A stretch of 64,000 nucleotides of DNA from Citrobacter sp. Cu233 (GTDB lineage Bacteria; Pseudomonadota; Gammaproteobacteria; Enterobacterales; Enterobacteriaceae): the NCBI RefSeq assembly GCF_030332225.1, contig NZ_JAOWIF010000030.1, positions 1-64,000 on the forward strand, read 5' to 3'. Below, in pieces: positions 47,575-58,214 of this stretch. Position 1 is the stretch's first letter, and every line of letters starts with the position of its first letter. The notes below the pieces were generated by a model. It made no database searches, had not been told where the DNA came from, and saw only the letters and a list, made by a program, of their open reading frames with translations. Made by a program: the position numbers and the translations under genes.

Positions 47575-47787
47575 TCACTTTATTTTGATTTCAGGAAATT
47601 TCCCTTTTATAACCCCATCATAAAATCGGCCTTTCGATACCACAGTCAGGAAATCACGAAAAATACGCGCAGGGACATGTTGATACTGCAATGTAGTCAG
47701 TTGATGAAAGCGAATTTCAAGTGTGCGAGAGGATTCGTCATAGCCGACGGATGCAATACGGGATGATTTAACAGGGTGATGATTCAT
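47575..47787 (-). CDS. KTSC-domain protein
   Basis: 70 residues matching the KTSC domain: VKSSRIASVGYDESSRTLEI, then YQHVPARIFRDFLTV and the C-terminal GKFP. The domain is found alone or at the ends of phage and nuclease proteins, with an unknown role. It is a single gene between uspF and ompN. No clear ribosome site distinguishes other starts. Confidence 0.75.
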   Translation of the reverse strand: MNHHPVKSSRIASVGYDESSRTLEIRFHQLTTLQYQHVPARIFRDFLTVVSKGRFYDGVIKGKFPEIKIK

Positions 47788-47909
47788 TGCAGATATCCTC
47801 TACTACAGGTATTAATGCAAGATATCATCTATCAAAGGTGTGTTTTAACGCAATAGATATAATGTTTTGATCTACATAAAACGGAATTGTGATGCGGGGA
47901 AACAAGAGT

Positions 47910-47931
47910 AGCCCGCTGTTTCCAGCGGGCT
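47910..47931 (-). terminator. Terminator of ompN
   Basis: AGCCCGCT-GTTTCC-AGCGGGCT is a perfect stem beginning just after the ompN stop, followed by a T-rich stretch on the gene strand. Confidence 0.8.
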
Positions 47932-47937
47932 GACAGA

Positions 47938-49071
47938 TTAGAACTGGTAAACCATACCCAGTGCTACAACGTCATCGGTAGAGATATCGTTTTGGGTGTA
48001 GAAGTCTTTGTCTTCATCCAACAGGTTGATTTTGTAATCAACGTAGGTGGAGAAGTTTTTGTTGAAGTAGTAAGTCGCACCTACAGAGGCATATTTAACC
48101 AGATCCTGGTCGCCATCAGATCCGTTTACACCCAGATCCTGACCTTTAGACATCAGGAAAGAAACTTCCGGACGCAGGCCAAAATCGAACTGGTATTGCG
48201 CAGTCACTTCAAAGTTCTGAGTTTTGTTGGCAATAGTATTATTACTACCGTCTGAGCCGCCGTAAGGGGTCATATTCCGGGTTTCGGAGTACATGGTTGC
48301 CAGATAGATGTTGTTCGCATCATATTTCAGACCAACTGTCCATGCGTCAGCTTTATCACCACCCGCAGTAGAATCGTTAACCTGCTCGTTCGTACGGTCA
48401 GAAGAAGTATATGCCGCACCGAAGCTTACGCCCATACCCAAGTCATAGGTAGAGGAAATACCGAAGCCGTCACCGTTGGAATTCTTCATGTTACGATCGG
48501 CGCCACCGTTATTGGTGCCTTCCTGCTCTGGCGACTGATTTTCGTTCGCGCCCTGGTATTGCAGCGCCACGTTCAAACCGTTAACCAGACCGAAGAAATC
48601 GGTATTACGGTAGGTTGCTACGCCGTTTGCACGGCCGGTCATGAAGTTGTCGGCTTTGGTGTAGGAGTCACCGCCGAATTCCGGCAGCATATCGGTCCAG
48701 CCCTCCACATCATACATAACGCCGTAGTTACGACCGTAGTCGAATGAACCGTAATCACCCACTTTAATACCAGCGAAGGCCAGACGAGTCCAGGAATCGC
48801 CTTTATCACCTTCGGTGCCGTTAGCCTGAATCTGATATTCCCACTGGCCATAGCCGGTGATCATATCGTTAACCTGAGTTTCGCCTTTGAAACCCATACG
48901 CATATAAGTTTGATCGCCATCACTGTTAGCGTCATCAGAAAAATAACGCAAGCCATCAACTTTTCCGTAGAGATCTAATTTGTTGCCGTCTTTATTATAA
49001 ACTTCAGCAGCGTGAGCTGCGCCAGCAGCTAACAATGCAGGAATGACAAGTGCCAATACTTTTCTGTTCAT
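47938..49071 (-). CDS. ompN: OmpN, OmpC/OmpF-type general porin
   Basis: 377 residues. A signal peptide ([21 protein letters not shown]) is followed by a 16-strand porin sequence ([19 protein letters not shown]) ending in the typical VYQF with C-terminal Phe. The pore loop is [19 protein letters not shown]. It forms outer-membrane trimers. In E. coli it is quiescent, with expression tied to the divergent micC and to EnvZ/OmpR-related control. Confidence 0.95.
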   Translation of the reverse strand: MNRKVLALVIPALLAAGAAHAAEVYNKDGNKLDLYGKVDGLRYFSDDANSDGDQTYMRMGFKGETQVNDMITGYGQWEYQIQANGTEGDKGDSWTRLAFAGIKVGDYGSFDYGRNYGVMYDVEGWTDMLPEFGGDSYTKADNFMTGRANGVATYRNTDFFGLVNGLNVALQYQGANENQSPEQEGTNNGGADRNMKNSNGDGFGISSTYDLGMGVSFGAAYTSSDRTNEQVNDSTAGGDKADAWTVGLKYDANNIYLATMYSETRNMTPYGGSDGSNNTIANKTQNFEVTAQYQFDFGLRPEVSFLMSKGQDLGVNGSDGDQDLVKYASVGATYYFNKNFSTYVDYKINLLDEDKDFYTQNDISTDDVVALGMVYQF

Positions 49072-49298
49072 TGAAATAATCCTTTAGTTTTTTTATTAAC
49101 CTGTGACTACCCGTGTAGGGAGTAAAAACATGCTAAAGGAGAAGTTCCGTAAAGAGATAAATATGAATTGTTACGCCTTAAGTAAAACCTTAAATAAATA
49201 ATTCTGCTGAAATGATGATAATTATCATGAATGTTTTATTGTGGAAGTATATAAATTAAAAATTATACAAGAGAATCTTATTGCGCTATTCTGCGCAG

Positions 49299-49412
49299 GT
49301 TATATGCCTTTATTGTCACGATTTAATTTATTTTCGTTGGTCTGTTGGCAGGAATGCTCACTACCCAGCGAATAAATTGACAAGCCCGAACAAGTGTTCG
49401 GGCTTTTTTTTT
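49299..49412 (+). ncRNA. micC: MicC small RNA (represses ompC)
   Basis: It begins GTTATATGCCTTTATTGTCA, the conserved 5' end of E. coli MicC that pairs with ompC mRNA, and ends in the terminator AAGCCCGAAC/GTTCGGGCTT followed by a long T-run. The middle is diverged. It is divergent from ompN, as in E. coli, and acts with Hfq. Confidence 0.92.
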
Positions 49413-49441
49413 GACTCCAGATTAATACCTCACTGAGCGTA

Positions 49442-52400
49442 TTAATCTGTGCTGCTCTTTTCTGCTTTTCCTGCCAATTGCGCCAGGAAATCGTAGCGTT
49501 TTTGCAAGTCAGCCGTTGCGTCTTTCCACAATTGCTCCGCAACGTCGGGTTGTTGAGCATTCAGACGACGGAATCGCTGCTCATTAAGCAATGTTTCAGC
49601 CAGCGCATCTGATGGTGGACGAGAATCCAATGCCAGCGGCAATTTGCCTTCATCTGCACGACGCGGGTCAAAGCGATACAATGGCCAGAACCCGGTTGCG
49701 GTGAGCTGACGCATCTGATCGTGGCTCAGCGCGAGATCGTAGCCATGTTCTTCACAAGGGCTGTACGCAATAATCAACGATGGGCCCGGATAAGACTCCG
49801 CTTCCTGAATTGCTTTCACCGTCTGGTTTAGCTGTGCGCCCAACGAGATCTGTGCAACGTATACATGGCCGTACATCATCATACTGACACCAAGATCTTT
49901 GCGGGCCTTGCGTTTACCATGCTCGCCGAATTTAGTCACGGCACCGAGCGGTGTGGCTTTTGACGCTTGTCCGCCAGTGTTGGAGTAACACTGGGTATCC
50001 AGTACCAGAATGTTAACGTTCTCGGTCAGGCTTAAAACATGATCCAGACCACCAAAGCCTATGTCATAGGCCCAGCCATCACCACCAATCAGCCAGATGG
50101 ATTTCTCCACCAGCGCATCGGCGTCGGTCAGTAACTGCTGTGCGCCTTCGACACCCTGCAGATGCTGGCGCAACGCGGCAACTTGCTCACGACGGACTTC
50201 TGGTGTTGCTTCCGTGTGCAGAGCGTCATTCAGCTCAGCCGGGATTTTGTCGGCAAACTGTTCCAGTAAACGCATGACGCGCACACGATGCTGATCTACC
50301 GTCAGACGGAAGCCCAAACCAAACTCGGCGTTATCTTCAAACAGTGAGTTCGCCCACGCCGGTCCACGGCCATTGGCATCGGTGGTATACGGCGTTGATG
50401 GCAGGTTACCGCCATAAATTGATGAACAGCCAGTGGCGTTGGCGATCAGCATACGATCGCCGTACAGCTGCGTAAGGAGTTTGATATACGGCGTTTCACC
50501 GCAACCAGAACAGGCTCCGGAATATTCAAACAGTGGGGTAATCAACTGAGATGTTCGGATATCAATGCGCTCCAGCTTGCTGCGATCGATCTCCGGCAGA
50601 TTGAGGAAGAAGTCATAATTCACTTTTTCTTCTTCAACATGTTCAAGGCGAGACATCATATTGATGGCCTTGATCTCAGGATTCTGCCTGTCTTTCGCCG
50701 GGCACACTTCGACGCACAGATTACAGCCGGTGCAATCTTCAGGTGCAACCTGCAGTACGTACTTCTGACCGCGCATATCGCGTGATTTCACATCCAACGA
50801 ATGCAGGCTGGCAGGGGCGTTTTCCATCGCTTCTGGTGATACCACTTTGGCACGAATGGCCGAGTGCGGACAGGCGGCAACGCAATGGTTACACTGTGTA
50901 CACAGATCTTCTTTCCAGATAGGAATTTCTTCGGCGATATTGCGTTTTTCCCAGCGCGTGGTGCCCATCGGCCAGGTACCGTCCGGCGGTAACGCTGAAA
51001 CGGGCAGGGCATCGCCGAGACCTGCGAGCATCGCTGCTGTCACTGTTTTTACAAAATCGGGCGCGGCATCAGAAACCACTGGCGGGCGGTTGGCGCTGTG
51101 CGGATCAACCGGTTGCAGTGCCACTTCGGCGACGGATTCACGTGCCAGCGCCAGCGCCTGCCAGTTACGTTCAACGAGATCCTGCCCTTTGCTGCTGTAG
51201 CTTTTGGCAATTGCACCTTGCAGTTCAGCCAGGGCGCTGTCACCTGGTAAGATTTGCGTCAGATGGAAAAACGCCATCTGCATGACGGTGTTAATACGTG
51301 CAGCCAGACCGCACTCACGCGCGATTTTGGCCGCATTAATCACATAGAAACGGGCTTTCTTCTGATTCAGTATCGCCTGAACTTCCTGTGGCAGGCGAGT
51401 CCAGACTTCATCCACGCTGTACGGCGTATTGAGCAGGAAAATACCGCCAGGCTTCAGACGCTCGGCCATTTGATATTTATCGATAAACTGCAACTGATGG
51501 CAGCCGACAAAATCAGCTTGTGATACCAGATACGCCGAACGGATAGGTTGCTCACTGACGCGCAGGTGAGAAACGGTCAGGCCACCTGCTTTTTTCGAAT
51601 CATAGACGAAATAGCCCTGCGCGTACCACGGCGTGGAGTTACCGATAATCTTGATATTGTTTTTGGTGGCCGACACGCTACCGTCACTACCCAGCCCGTA
51701 AAACAGGGCTTCGAGTTTTGCGGTGCCGGGCAGGGTGTTTTCCGGCAGTGGCAGTGACAAATTGGTGACGTCGTCATAAATACCGACCGTAAAACGCGAT
51801 TTGGGCCTGGCGCTGCTCAGTTCATTAAATACTGCCATCACACAGTCCGGGCCGAACTCTTTCGAGGAAAGGCCATAGCGCCCGCCAATGACGCGCGGTA
51901 ACGTTTCACGCTCACCGCAGTTAAAGGCTTCGGCCAGCGCGGTCATCACATCCAGATACAACGGTTCTGCCTGGGCGCCAGGCTCTTTGGTGCGATCCAG
52001 AACGGCAACGCTACGCGCAGTTTCTGGTAATGCCTGTAGTAAATGTCTGGCGGAGAAGGGGCGGAACAGTCGAACTTTCAGGACGCCAACTTTCTCTCCA
52101 CGAGCAAGTAACTCTTCGACGACTTCTTCGCAGGTACCAATCGCGGAACCCATCAGGATAATGACACGCTCCGCCTGTGGATGACCGTAATACTCAAATG
52201 GCTGGTACTGACGGCCTGTCGCCGTGGCGAAATCGTTCATCGCCTGTTCTACGTGATCGTAAACCGCGTTGTACCATGGGTTCGTCGCTTCGCGTGACTG
52301 GAAGTAAGTGTCCGGGTTGGCAGATGTCCCGCGAATAACGGGATGTTCTGGGTTCAGCGCGCGGGCACGATGCGCATCAATTTCAGCTTGCGGCATCAGG

Positions 52401-52966
52401 CTGAGGATCGTGTCATCTGCCAGGGGCACAATTTTATTGATTTCATGCGATGTGCGGAAACCATCAAAGAAATGAATAAAAGGGACACGGCTTTTCAGCG
52501 TGGCGATGTGTGAAATCAGCGCGAAATCCTGTGCTTCCTGGACGCTGCTGGCACAGAGCATAGCGCAGCCTGTCTGACGCACTGCCATTACGTCGGAATG
52601 GTCACCGAAGATAGACAGCGCATGAGTAGCAATGGTACGCGCGGCGACGTGCAGCACAAATGGCGTCAACTGACCGGCCAGTTTGTACAGCGTTGGGATC
52701 ATCAACAGTAGGCCCTGCGATGAGGTAAACGACGTTGAGAGTGCACCGGTCTGCAATGCGCCGTGAACGGTCGCGATTGCGCCGCCTTCTGACTGCATTT
52801 CTACGACGCGAGGTGTATCTCCCCAGACGTTTTTAAGCCCGTTCCCGGCCCAGGCGTCTGCCTGTTCAGCCATCGTCGAACTCGGTGTAATCGGGTAGAT
52901 GGCGATAACCTCGCTGGTACGAAAGGCGACCGAAGCAACCGCACCATTACCGTCAATTGTTTGCAT
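49442..52966 (-). CDS. ydbK: YdbK (NifJ), pyruvate:flavodoxin/ferredoxin oxidoreductase
   Basis: 1174 residues, single-chain PFOR. N-terminal domains I-II start TIDGNGAVASVAFRTSEV. Two [4Fe-4S] clusters are bound by CTQCNHCVAACP (about 689) and CTGCNLCVEVCP (about 744). The third cluster and thiamine diphosphate site follow from GACSGCGETPY (about 810), with GGDGWAYDIGFGG near 980 as the TPP Mg motif. It oxidises pyruvate to acetyl-CoA and reduces flavodoxin, and is linked to oxidative stress in E. coli. Start at MQTIDGN (52966) by homology. Confidence 0.95.
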   Translation of the reverse strand: MQTIDGNGAVASVAFRTSEVIAIYPITPSSTMAEQADAWAGNGLKNVWGDTPRVVEMQSEGGAIATVHGALQTGALSTSFTSSQGLLLMIPTLYKLAGQLTPFVLHVAARTIATHALSIFGDHSDVMAVRQTGCAMLCASSVQEAQDFALISHIATLKSRVPFIHFFDGFRTSHEINKIVPLADDTILSLMPQAEIDAHRARALNPEHPVIRGTSANPDTYFQSREATNPWYNAVYDHVEQAMNDFATATGRQYQPFEYYGHPQAERVIILMGSAIGTCEEVVEELLARGEKVGVLKVRLFRPFSARHLLQALPETARSVAVLDRTKEPGAQAEPLYLDVMTALAEAFNCGERETLPRVIGGRYGLSSKEFGPDCVMAVFNELSSARPKSRFTVGIYDDVTNLSLPLPENTLPGTAKLEALFYGLGSDGSVSATKNNIKIIGNSTPWYAQGYFVYDSKKAGGLTVSHLRVSEQPIRSAYLVSQADFVGCHQLQFIDKYQMAERLKPGGIFLLNTPYSVDEVWTRLPQEVQAILNQKKARFYVINAAKIARECGLAARINTVMQMAFFHLTQILPGDSALAELQGAIAKSYSSKGQDLVERNWQALALARESVAEVALQPVDPHSANRPPVVSDAAPDFVKTVTAAMLAGLGDALPVSALPPDGTWPMGTTRWEKRNIAEEIPIWKEDLCTQCNHCVAACPHSAIRAKVVSPEAMENAPASLHSLDVKSRDMRGQKYVLQVAPEDCTGCNLCVEVCPAKDRQNPEIKAINMMSRLEHVEEEKVNYDFFLNLPEIDRSKLERIDIRTSQLITPLFEYSGACSGCGETPYIKLLTQLYGDRMLIANATGCSSIYGGNLPSTPYTTDANGRGPAWANSLFEDNAEFGLGFRLTVDQHRVRVMRLLEQFADKIPAELNDALHTEATPEVRREQVAALRQHLQGVEGAQQLLTDADALVEKSIWLIGGDGWAYDIGFGGLDHVLSLTENVNILVLDTQCYSNTGGQASKATPLGAVTKFGEHGKRKARKDLGVSMMMYGHVYVAQISLGAQLNQTVKAIQEAESYPGPSLIIAYSPCEEHGYDLALSHDQMRQLTATGFWPLYRFDPRRADEGKLPLALDSRPPSDALAETLLNEQRFRRLNAQQPDVAEQLWKDATADLQKRYDFLAQLAGKAEKSSTD

Positions 52967-53240
52967 ACTGACACCCTTACATTGCGCAAAAAGAGGGACT
53001 CGCAAAACAGTAGCGAGTCCTGTAATTATTCTTTTATTTTAGCAAAAGGCTTTCAGGCACATTTTCGCTTTTGTGTCCCTGGAATAAACAGAATGAATGG
53101 TTTGATCAAAGGAGTAGCCAAAAAATTGCCAGAAAATGTAAACAGCACGCATAAATGCGCATTTTGCCTCTCGACGGCAGTGTTTCCGCTGCCTATTATT
53201 TATGGCTGTGTCGTTTGGTTAATATTCAGAGGGGAGTAAG

Positions 53241-53507
53241 ATGCGCGCAGCGTTTTGGGTAGGATGTGCCGCGTTATTATTATCGGCTTGCAGCAGTGAA
53301 CCTGTTCAGCAGGCAACGGCCGCACACGTTGCACCGGGTATGAAGGCAGCAATGTCCAGTTCCGGAGAAGCCAATTGTGCCATGATTGGCGGTTCGCTAT
53401 CCGTTGCTCGTCAACTGGATGGTTCTGCTATCGGGATGTGTGCATTACCCAACGGCAAACGCTGTAGTGAGCAGTCGCTTGCCGCCGGAAGCTGTGGGAA
53501 TTATTGA
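53241..53507 (+). CDS. ydbJ: YdbJ, DUF333 lipoprotein
   Basis: 88 residues. A lipobox LLSAC at residue 17 follows a short signal peptide. The DUF333 region has NCAMIGGSLSVARQLDG and GMCALPNGKRC with conserved cysteines. Role unknown. It converges on hslJ, separated by 13 bases. Confidence 0.92.
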   Translation: MRAAFWVGCAALLLSACSSEPVQQATAAHVAPGMKAAMSSSGEANCAMIGGSLSVARQLDGSAIGMCALPNGKRCSEQSLAAGSCGNY

Positions 53508-53520
53508 GTCACTGCTTTTA

Positions 53521-53940
53521 CTACATTAAATCCGCCAGTTTAAACATCAACGTTTGTTCTGCCGTAGCCAGTGTTAACTGGTCAGCAGTCAGATCGACCT
53601 GTGCGCCTTGCTTAAACATCTCGCTGACGATGCCGTCGAGCGCGTTAAGCTGTGGATCGGCGCACATCATGCGTGTCATTGCCATGTCTTTCACTTTCAA
53701 TTCTCCGTCGGACAGCTTGCCCTGACCGTGGAACTGATTACACATTTTTCCCGATACCGTCATATTTTCACCGAAACTTAATTCGGGTAGGGTATTGGCG
53801 ACGGTTACCGGCTTGCCATTGACGCTCTGTAAAACAAAACGGTGGTGCTGTAACTGTTCGCGATTGACGGAAATTTTTCCATTGCTCACACAGCCAGCCA
53901 TAAGCATGCTGAGCGCAATCAGCGTGACAATTTTCTTCAT
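53521..53940 (-). CDS. hslJ: HslJ, heat-inducible outer-membrane lipoprotein
   Basis: 139 residues, META/HslJ family. The lipobox is LMAGC (about residue 17). The conserved HRFVLQSVNGKPV and MTRMMCADPQLNALD segments are visible. It is linked to novobiocin resistance and motility in E. coli. Single gene upstream of ydbJ's converging end. Confidence 0.94.
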   Translation of the reverse strand: MKKIVTLIALSMLMAGCVSNGKISVNREQLQHHRFVLQSVNGKPVTVANTLPELSFGENMTVSGKMCNQFHGQGKLSDGELKVKDMAMTRMMCADPQLNALDGIVSEMFKQGAQVDLTADQLTLATAEQTLMFKLADLM

Positions 53941-54023
53941 TAACTTTCTCTACGTTCGTGACGGGATTGCATTCATGATGATAATGATATCGCCAGATTT
54001 ATCATTGAGGGTTATCTGAAAAT

Positions 54024-54046
54024 GCTCCCCTGGGGGACAGGGGAGC
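54024..54046 (-). terminator. Terminator of ldhA
   Basis: GCTCCCCTG-GGGGA-CAGGGGAGC lies 8 bases past the ldhA stop and is followed on the gene strand by ATTTTC. Strong hairpin. Confidence 0.8.
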
Positions 54047-54053
54047 GGAATGA

Positions 54054-55043
54054 TTAGAAAAGGGCGTTCGGGCAGGTTTCGCCTTTGGCGATTTGTGCCA
54101 GATTCTGCAAGGTTGTTTCAGAAATGCTGGTCAACGCTTCGGCAGTCAGGAATGCCTGATGCCCGGTGAACAGGACGTTATGGCAGGCTGACAAACGACG
54201 GAACACATCATCCTGAATCACGTCATTGGACTTATCTTCAAAGAACAGGTCGCGTTCATTTTCATACACGTCCATACCCAGGGAACCGATCTTCTGGTTT
54301 TTCAGCGCATCGATTGCTGCCTGAGAATCAATCAGCGCACCACGGCTGGTGTTGATGACCATCACGCCATTTTTCATTTGCTCAAAGGCTTCGTGATTGA
54401 GCAGATGATAATTTTCCGGTGTTAACGGGCAGTGCAGGGAAATAACATCAGACTCCGCAAACAGTGTTTTAAGATCGACATATTCCACCCCTAACTCAAG
54501 GGCGGCGGCGCTGGGATACGGATCAAACGCCAGCAGGCGCATACCAAACCCTTTCAGGATCCGCAGTGCGGCAATACCGATTTTACCGGTACCAATCACC
54601 CCGGCGGTTTTGCCGTACATGGTAAAACCGGTCAGGCCTTCCAGAGAAAAGTTGGCGTCACGGGTGCGTTGATACGCGCGGTGAATACGGCGGTTCAGCG
54701 TCATCATCATACCGATTGCATGTTCGGCGACGGCTTCAGGTGAATAGGCAGGAACACGTACAACCTGCAAGCCCAACTCTTTCGCGGCGTCCAGATCGAC
54801 GTTATTGAACCCGGCGCAGCGCAGCGCGATGTATTTCACACCGTGCTTTTTCAGCTCTTCCAGAACAGGGCGGCTGCCATCGTCGTTGACGAAAATACAC
54901 ACGGCTTCGCAGCCGTGGGCTGTTTTGGCCGTCTTTTCCGTCAACAGAAAGTCAAAAAATTCAAGTTCAAAACCAAAAGCCTCGTTAACCTGCTGCAGAT
55001 ACTTCTTGTCGTACTGTTTTGTACTATAGATGGCGAGTTTCAT
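54054..55043 (-). CDS. ldhA: LdhA, fermentative D-lactate dehydrogenase
   Basis: 329 residues. The NAD fold is GVIGTGKIGIAALR (about 152), the substrate and catalytic residues are in NTSRGALID (Arg, about 235), DVYENE (Glu) and TGHQAFLT (His, about 296). It reduces pyruvate to D-lactate in acid and anaerobic growth. Its length is the same as in E. coli. Confidence 0.97.
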   Translation of the reverse strand: MKLAIYSTKQYDKKYLQQVNEAFGFELEFFDFLLTEKTAKTAHGCEAVCIFVNDDGSRPVLEELKKHGVKYIALRCAGFNNVDLDAAKELGLQVVRVPAYSPEAVAEHAIGMMMTLNRRIHRAYQRTRDANFSLEGLTGFTMYGKTAGVIGTGKIGIAALRILKGFGMRLLAFDPYPSAAALELGVEYVDLKTLFAESDVISLHCPLTPENYHLLNHEAFEQMKNGVMVINTSRGALIDSQAAIDALKNQKIGSLGMDVYENERDLFFEDKSNDVIQDDVFRRLSACHNVLFTGHQAFLTAEALTSISETTLQNLAQIAKGETCPNALF

Positions 55044-55574
55044 AAGACTTTCTCCAGTGATTTTGACGTCACATTAATTCAACTAAAATTATTTTACAAA
55101 ATCTAAAAAATTATTGATAGTCATAGACGTAATGAATGATTTCGACGCATCTGTTGTTAGTGTGGGCAGGTTACTCGTTTTCAACAACTGGATAATTTTC
55201 ATCCAGCTCAACGTCCGGTAAACATAACGTGGTTAAAAAGCCAGCTAAACCACATCCAGACAGCTACGCTTATACAGGTATCAGATATCGGGAGGGGTTA
55301 TGCTAACCATAGTGATGGACAGCTGAGGCATCATTGAGCCTACATTTTCCGCTTCTGTGTTGAAATCATCCCTGACGGCACGCGTCACAGCGGGCATATC
55401 AAATCACCACCTATCTCATTGAATTAAATATTATTTTATGAGTAGCTCACTATTTATAGATAATCTGTATGTTTTGGTGGCACCGATTCTTAATGTGGGC
55501 ATGCTTAGCTAAACATGCCACAATACAAGCCGAAACCGGCTTAAATTTTTGCTAAATCAGGATATTAACTACCC
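55044..55574. other. Intergenic region between ldhA and ydbH
   Basis: 531 bases holding the divergent ldhA and ydbH promoters. It is AT-rich next to both genes. I see no further gene or recognised operator. Confidence 0.5.
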
Positions 55575-58214
55575 ATGAAGGGTAAATATAAAGCCGTATT
55601 GGCGCTACTATTATTGTTGACCCTTGTGCCACTGACGTTGTTGATGACGCTGGGCCTGTGGGTTCCGACGCTGGCGGGCATCTGGTTGCCGGTCGGTACG
55701 CGCATTGCGATGGATGAGAGTCCGCGGCTTACCCGGCACGGACTGCATATTCCCGAACTCCGCTACCTGGTCGATGATTGCCCGCTCGCACGTATCACCC
55801 AGGCAGATTTGTCGCATCCCAGCCGTTGGCTGCTGAACGTCGGTAGTCTTGAACTGGATTCCGCCTGTCTGGCCAAACTTCCGCAGACGGAGCCATCGCC
55901 CGTCGCGCCTAAAACGCTGGCGGAATGGCAATCCATGCTGCCCAACACCTGGATTAACATCGATAAACTCATTCTCTCTCCGTGGCAGGAGTGGCAGGGC
56001 AAGCTGTCGCTCTCGCTGACGTCTGCCATTCAGCAGGTGAGTTATCAGGGTGAAAAGGTCAAATTCCAGGGCCGTCTGCATGGGCAAAATCTGACGGTAA
56101 ATGAACTGGACGTCGCGGCATTTGAAGGGCAACCGCCGGTAAAACTGGTTGGGGAATTTACGATGCCGCTGGTTCCTGACGGGCTGCCAGTGAGCGGGCA
56201 TGCGGTCGCAACGCTCAGTTTACCGCAGGAACCAACGCTTGTGGATGCGGAACTGGAATGGCAAGAAAATAGCGGACAACTGATCGTGATGGCACGGGAT
56301 GCGGCCGATCCGCTTCTTGATCTGCCATGGGAAATAACGCGTCAGCAATTGACTATCAGTGACGGTCGCTGGAGCTGGCCGTATCAGGGGTTCCCGTTAA
56401 GTGGGCGTCTGGGGGTGAAAGTCGAAAACTGGCAGGCCGGTGTGGAAAATGCCGTGGTGAGTGGGCGTCTGAATATTCTGACGCAAGGTGAAGCTGGCAA
56501 AGGGAATGCGGTGTTAACCCTGGGGCCCGGTACGCTCAGCATGGATAACAGCGATATGCCGTTACAGTTAACCGGCGAGGCGAAGCAGGGCGACCTGATT
56601 TTTTATGCGATGTTACCCGCCAAACTCAGCGGCAGTCTGAACGATCCGCGGCTGGCTTTTGAACCTGGCGCGCTGCTGCGTTCCCGTGGCCGCGTCATCG
56701 ACTCACTCGATATTGACGAAATTCGCTGGCCATTGGCTGGCGTTAAAGTGACACAGCGCGGTGTGGATGGGCGTCTACAGGCCATTTTACGAGCGCATGA
56801 AAACCAGATGGGCGGCTTTGAGTTGCACCTTGATGGTCTGGCAAATGATTTTCTTCCTGATGCCGGTCGCTGGCAGTGGCGGTATTGGGGCAAAGGCAGT
56901 TTTACGCCGATGCATGCGCTTTGGGATGTCGCGGGCAAAGGGGAGTGGCACGACAACACCCTGAGACTTTTCGATCTCTCGACCGGATTTGACCATCTGC
57001 AATACGGCACAATGAAGGTGGAAAACCCGCGTCTGGTAATGGATGAACCGATCGTGTGGGTGCGGGACGCGGCACAGCCGACGTTTAGCGGCGCGCTGTC
57101 GCTGGACGCCGGAAAAACCACCTTCTCCGGGGGCAGTACTCTGCCGCCTTCAACCCTGAAGTTCAGTGTCGAAGGGACCGACCCGACAATATTCCAGTTC
57201 AAAGGGCAGTTGCACGCGGGCGCAATTGGCCCGGTCCAGTTGAATGGCCGCTGGGATGGGATCCGCTTGCGTGGTCAGGCCTGGTGGCCAAAACAATCGC
57301 TCACCGTATTCCAGCCGCTGGTACCACCGGACTGGAAAATGAACCTGCGTGAAGGTGAACTGTATGCCCAGGTTGCTTTCTCCGCCGCGCCGGAACAGGG
57401 CTTTGAGGCGGGCGGTCATGGGGTATTAAAAGGCGGTAGCGCCTGGATGCCCGATAACCAGATCAATGGCGTCGATTTTGTGCTGCCGTTCCGTTTTAGC
57501 GAAGGGGCATGGCAACTTGGCACGCGCGGGCCGATTTCATTACGCATTGCGGAAGTCGTGAATCAGGTTACGGTGAAAAATATCACCGCCGACCTGCAGG
57601 GCGGCTATCCCTGGAGTGAAGATAACCCATTGCTGCTGAGCGATGTCAGCGCCGACTTGCTGGGCGGCAAAGTGGTGATGCAGCAACTGCGCATGCCGCA
57701 GCATGATCCGGCATTAGTGCGGGTGCAAAATATCTCTTCCAGTGAACTCATCAGTGCGGTAAATCCGAAGCAGTTTGCTATGTCGGGTCCGGTCAGCGGT
57801 GCGTTACCGTTATGGTTAAACAATGAAAAGTGGATTATCAAAGACGGCTGGCTGACCAACCCGGGACCGATGACGTTGCGTATCGACAAAGACACCGCGG
57901 ATGCCGTTGTCAAAGATAACATGGCAGCTGGCGCGGCGATTAACTGGTTACGTTATATGGAAATCACCCATTCCTGGACGAAAATTAATCTGGATAACCT
58001 CGGTGTGTTAACCATGCAGGCCGCTGTCACTGGTAATAGCCGGGTGGATGGCAAAGTGGGAACGGTAAATTTGAATTACACCCATGAGGAAAACGTCTTT
58101 ACGTTATGGCGCAGTTTGCGTTTTGGCGACAATTTACAGGCATGGCTTGAGCAAAATGCAGCGCTGCCAGAAACCCATTGCCCGGAAGGCAAGGAATGTG
58201 AGGAACAACAATGA
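55575..58214 (+). CDS. ydbH: YdbH, AsmA-like envelope lipid-transport bridge protein
   Basis: 879 residues. An N-terminal membrane anchor (about 5-27, LALLLLLTLVPLTLLMTLGL) is followed by a long repetitive beta-rich sequence of the AsmA-like/TamB superfamily. With TamB and YhdP, YdbH takes phospholipids across the periplasm in E. coli. It overlaps ynbE by 4 bases. Recent E. coli work has YdbH work with the lipoprotein YnbE, and YdbL modulate them. Confidence 0.94.
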   Translation: MKGKYKAVLALLLLLTLVPLTLLMTLGLWVPTLAGIWLPVGTRIAMDESPRLTRHGLHIPELRYLVDDCPLARITQADLSHPSRWLLNVGSLELDSACLAKLPQTEPSPVAPKTLAEWQSMLPNTWINIDKLILSPWQEWQGKLSLSLTSAIQQVSYQGEKVKFQGRLHGQNLTVNELDVAAFEGQPPVKLVGEFTMPLVPDGLPVSGHAVATLSLPQEPTLVDAELEWQENSGQLIVMARDAADPLLDLPWEITRQQLTISDGRWSWPYQGFPLSGRLGVKVENWQAGVENAVVSGRLNILTQGEAGKGNAVLTLGPGTLSMDNSDMPLQLTGEAKQGDLIFYAMLPAKLSGSLNDPRLAFEPGALLRSRGRVIDSLDIDEIRWPLAGVKVTQRGVDGRLQAILRAHENQMGGFELHLDGLANDFLPDAGRWQWRYWGKGSFTPMHALWDVAGKGEWHDNTLRLFDLSTGFDHLQYGTMKVENPRLVMDEPIVWVRDAAQPTFSGALSLDAGKTTFSGGSTLPPSTLKFSVEGTDPTIFQFKGQLHAGAIGPVQLNGRWDGIRLRGQAWWPKQSLTVFQPLVPPDWKMNLREGELYAQVAFSAAPEQGFEAGGHGVLKGGSAWMPDNQINGVDFVLPFRFSEGAWQLGTRGPISLRIAEVVNQVTVKNITADLQGGYPWSEDNPLLLSDVSADLLGGKVVMQQLRMPQHDPALVRVQNISSSELISAVNPKQFAMSGPVSGALPLWLNNEKWIIKDGWLTNPGPMTLRIDKDTADAVVKDNMAAGAAINWLRYMEITHSWTKINLDNLGVLTMQAAVTGNSRVDGKVGTVNLNYTHEENVFTLWRSLRFGDNLQAWLEQNAALPETHCPEGKECEEQQ

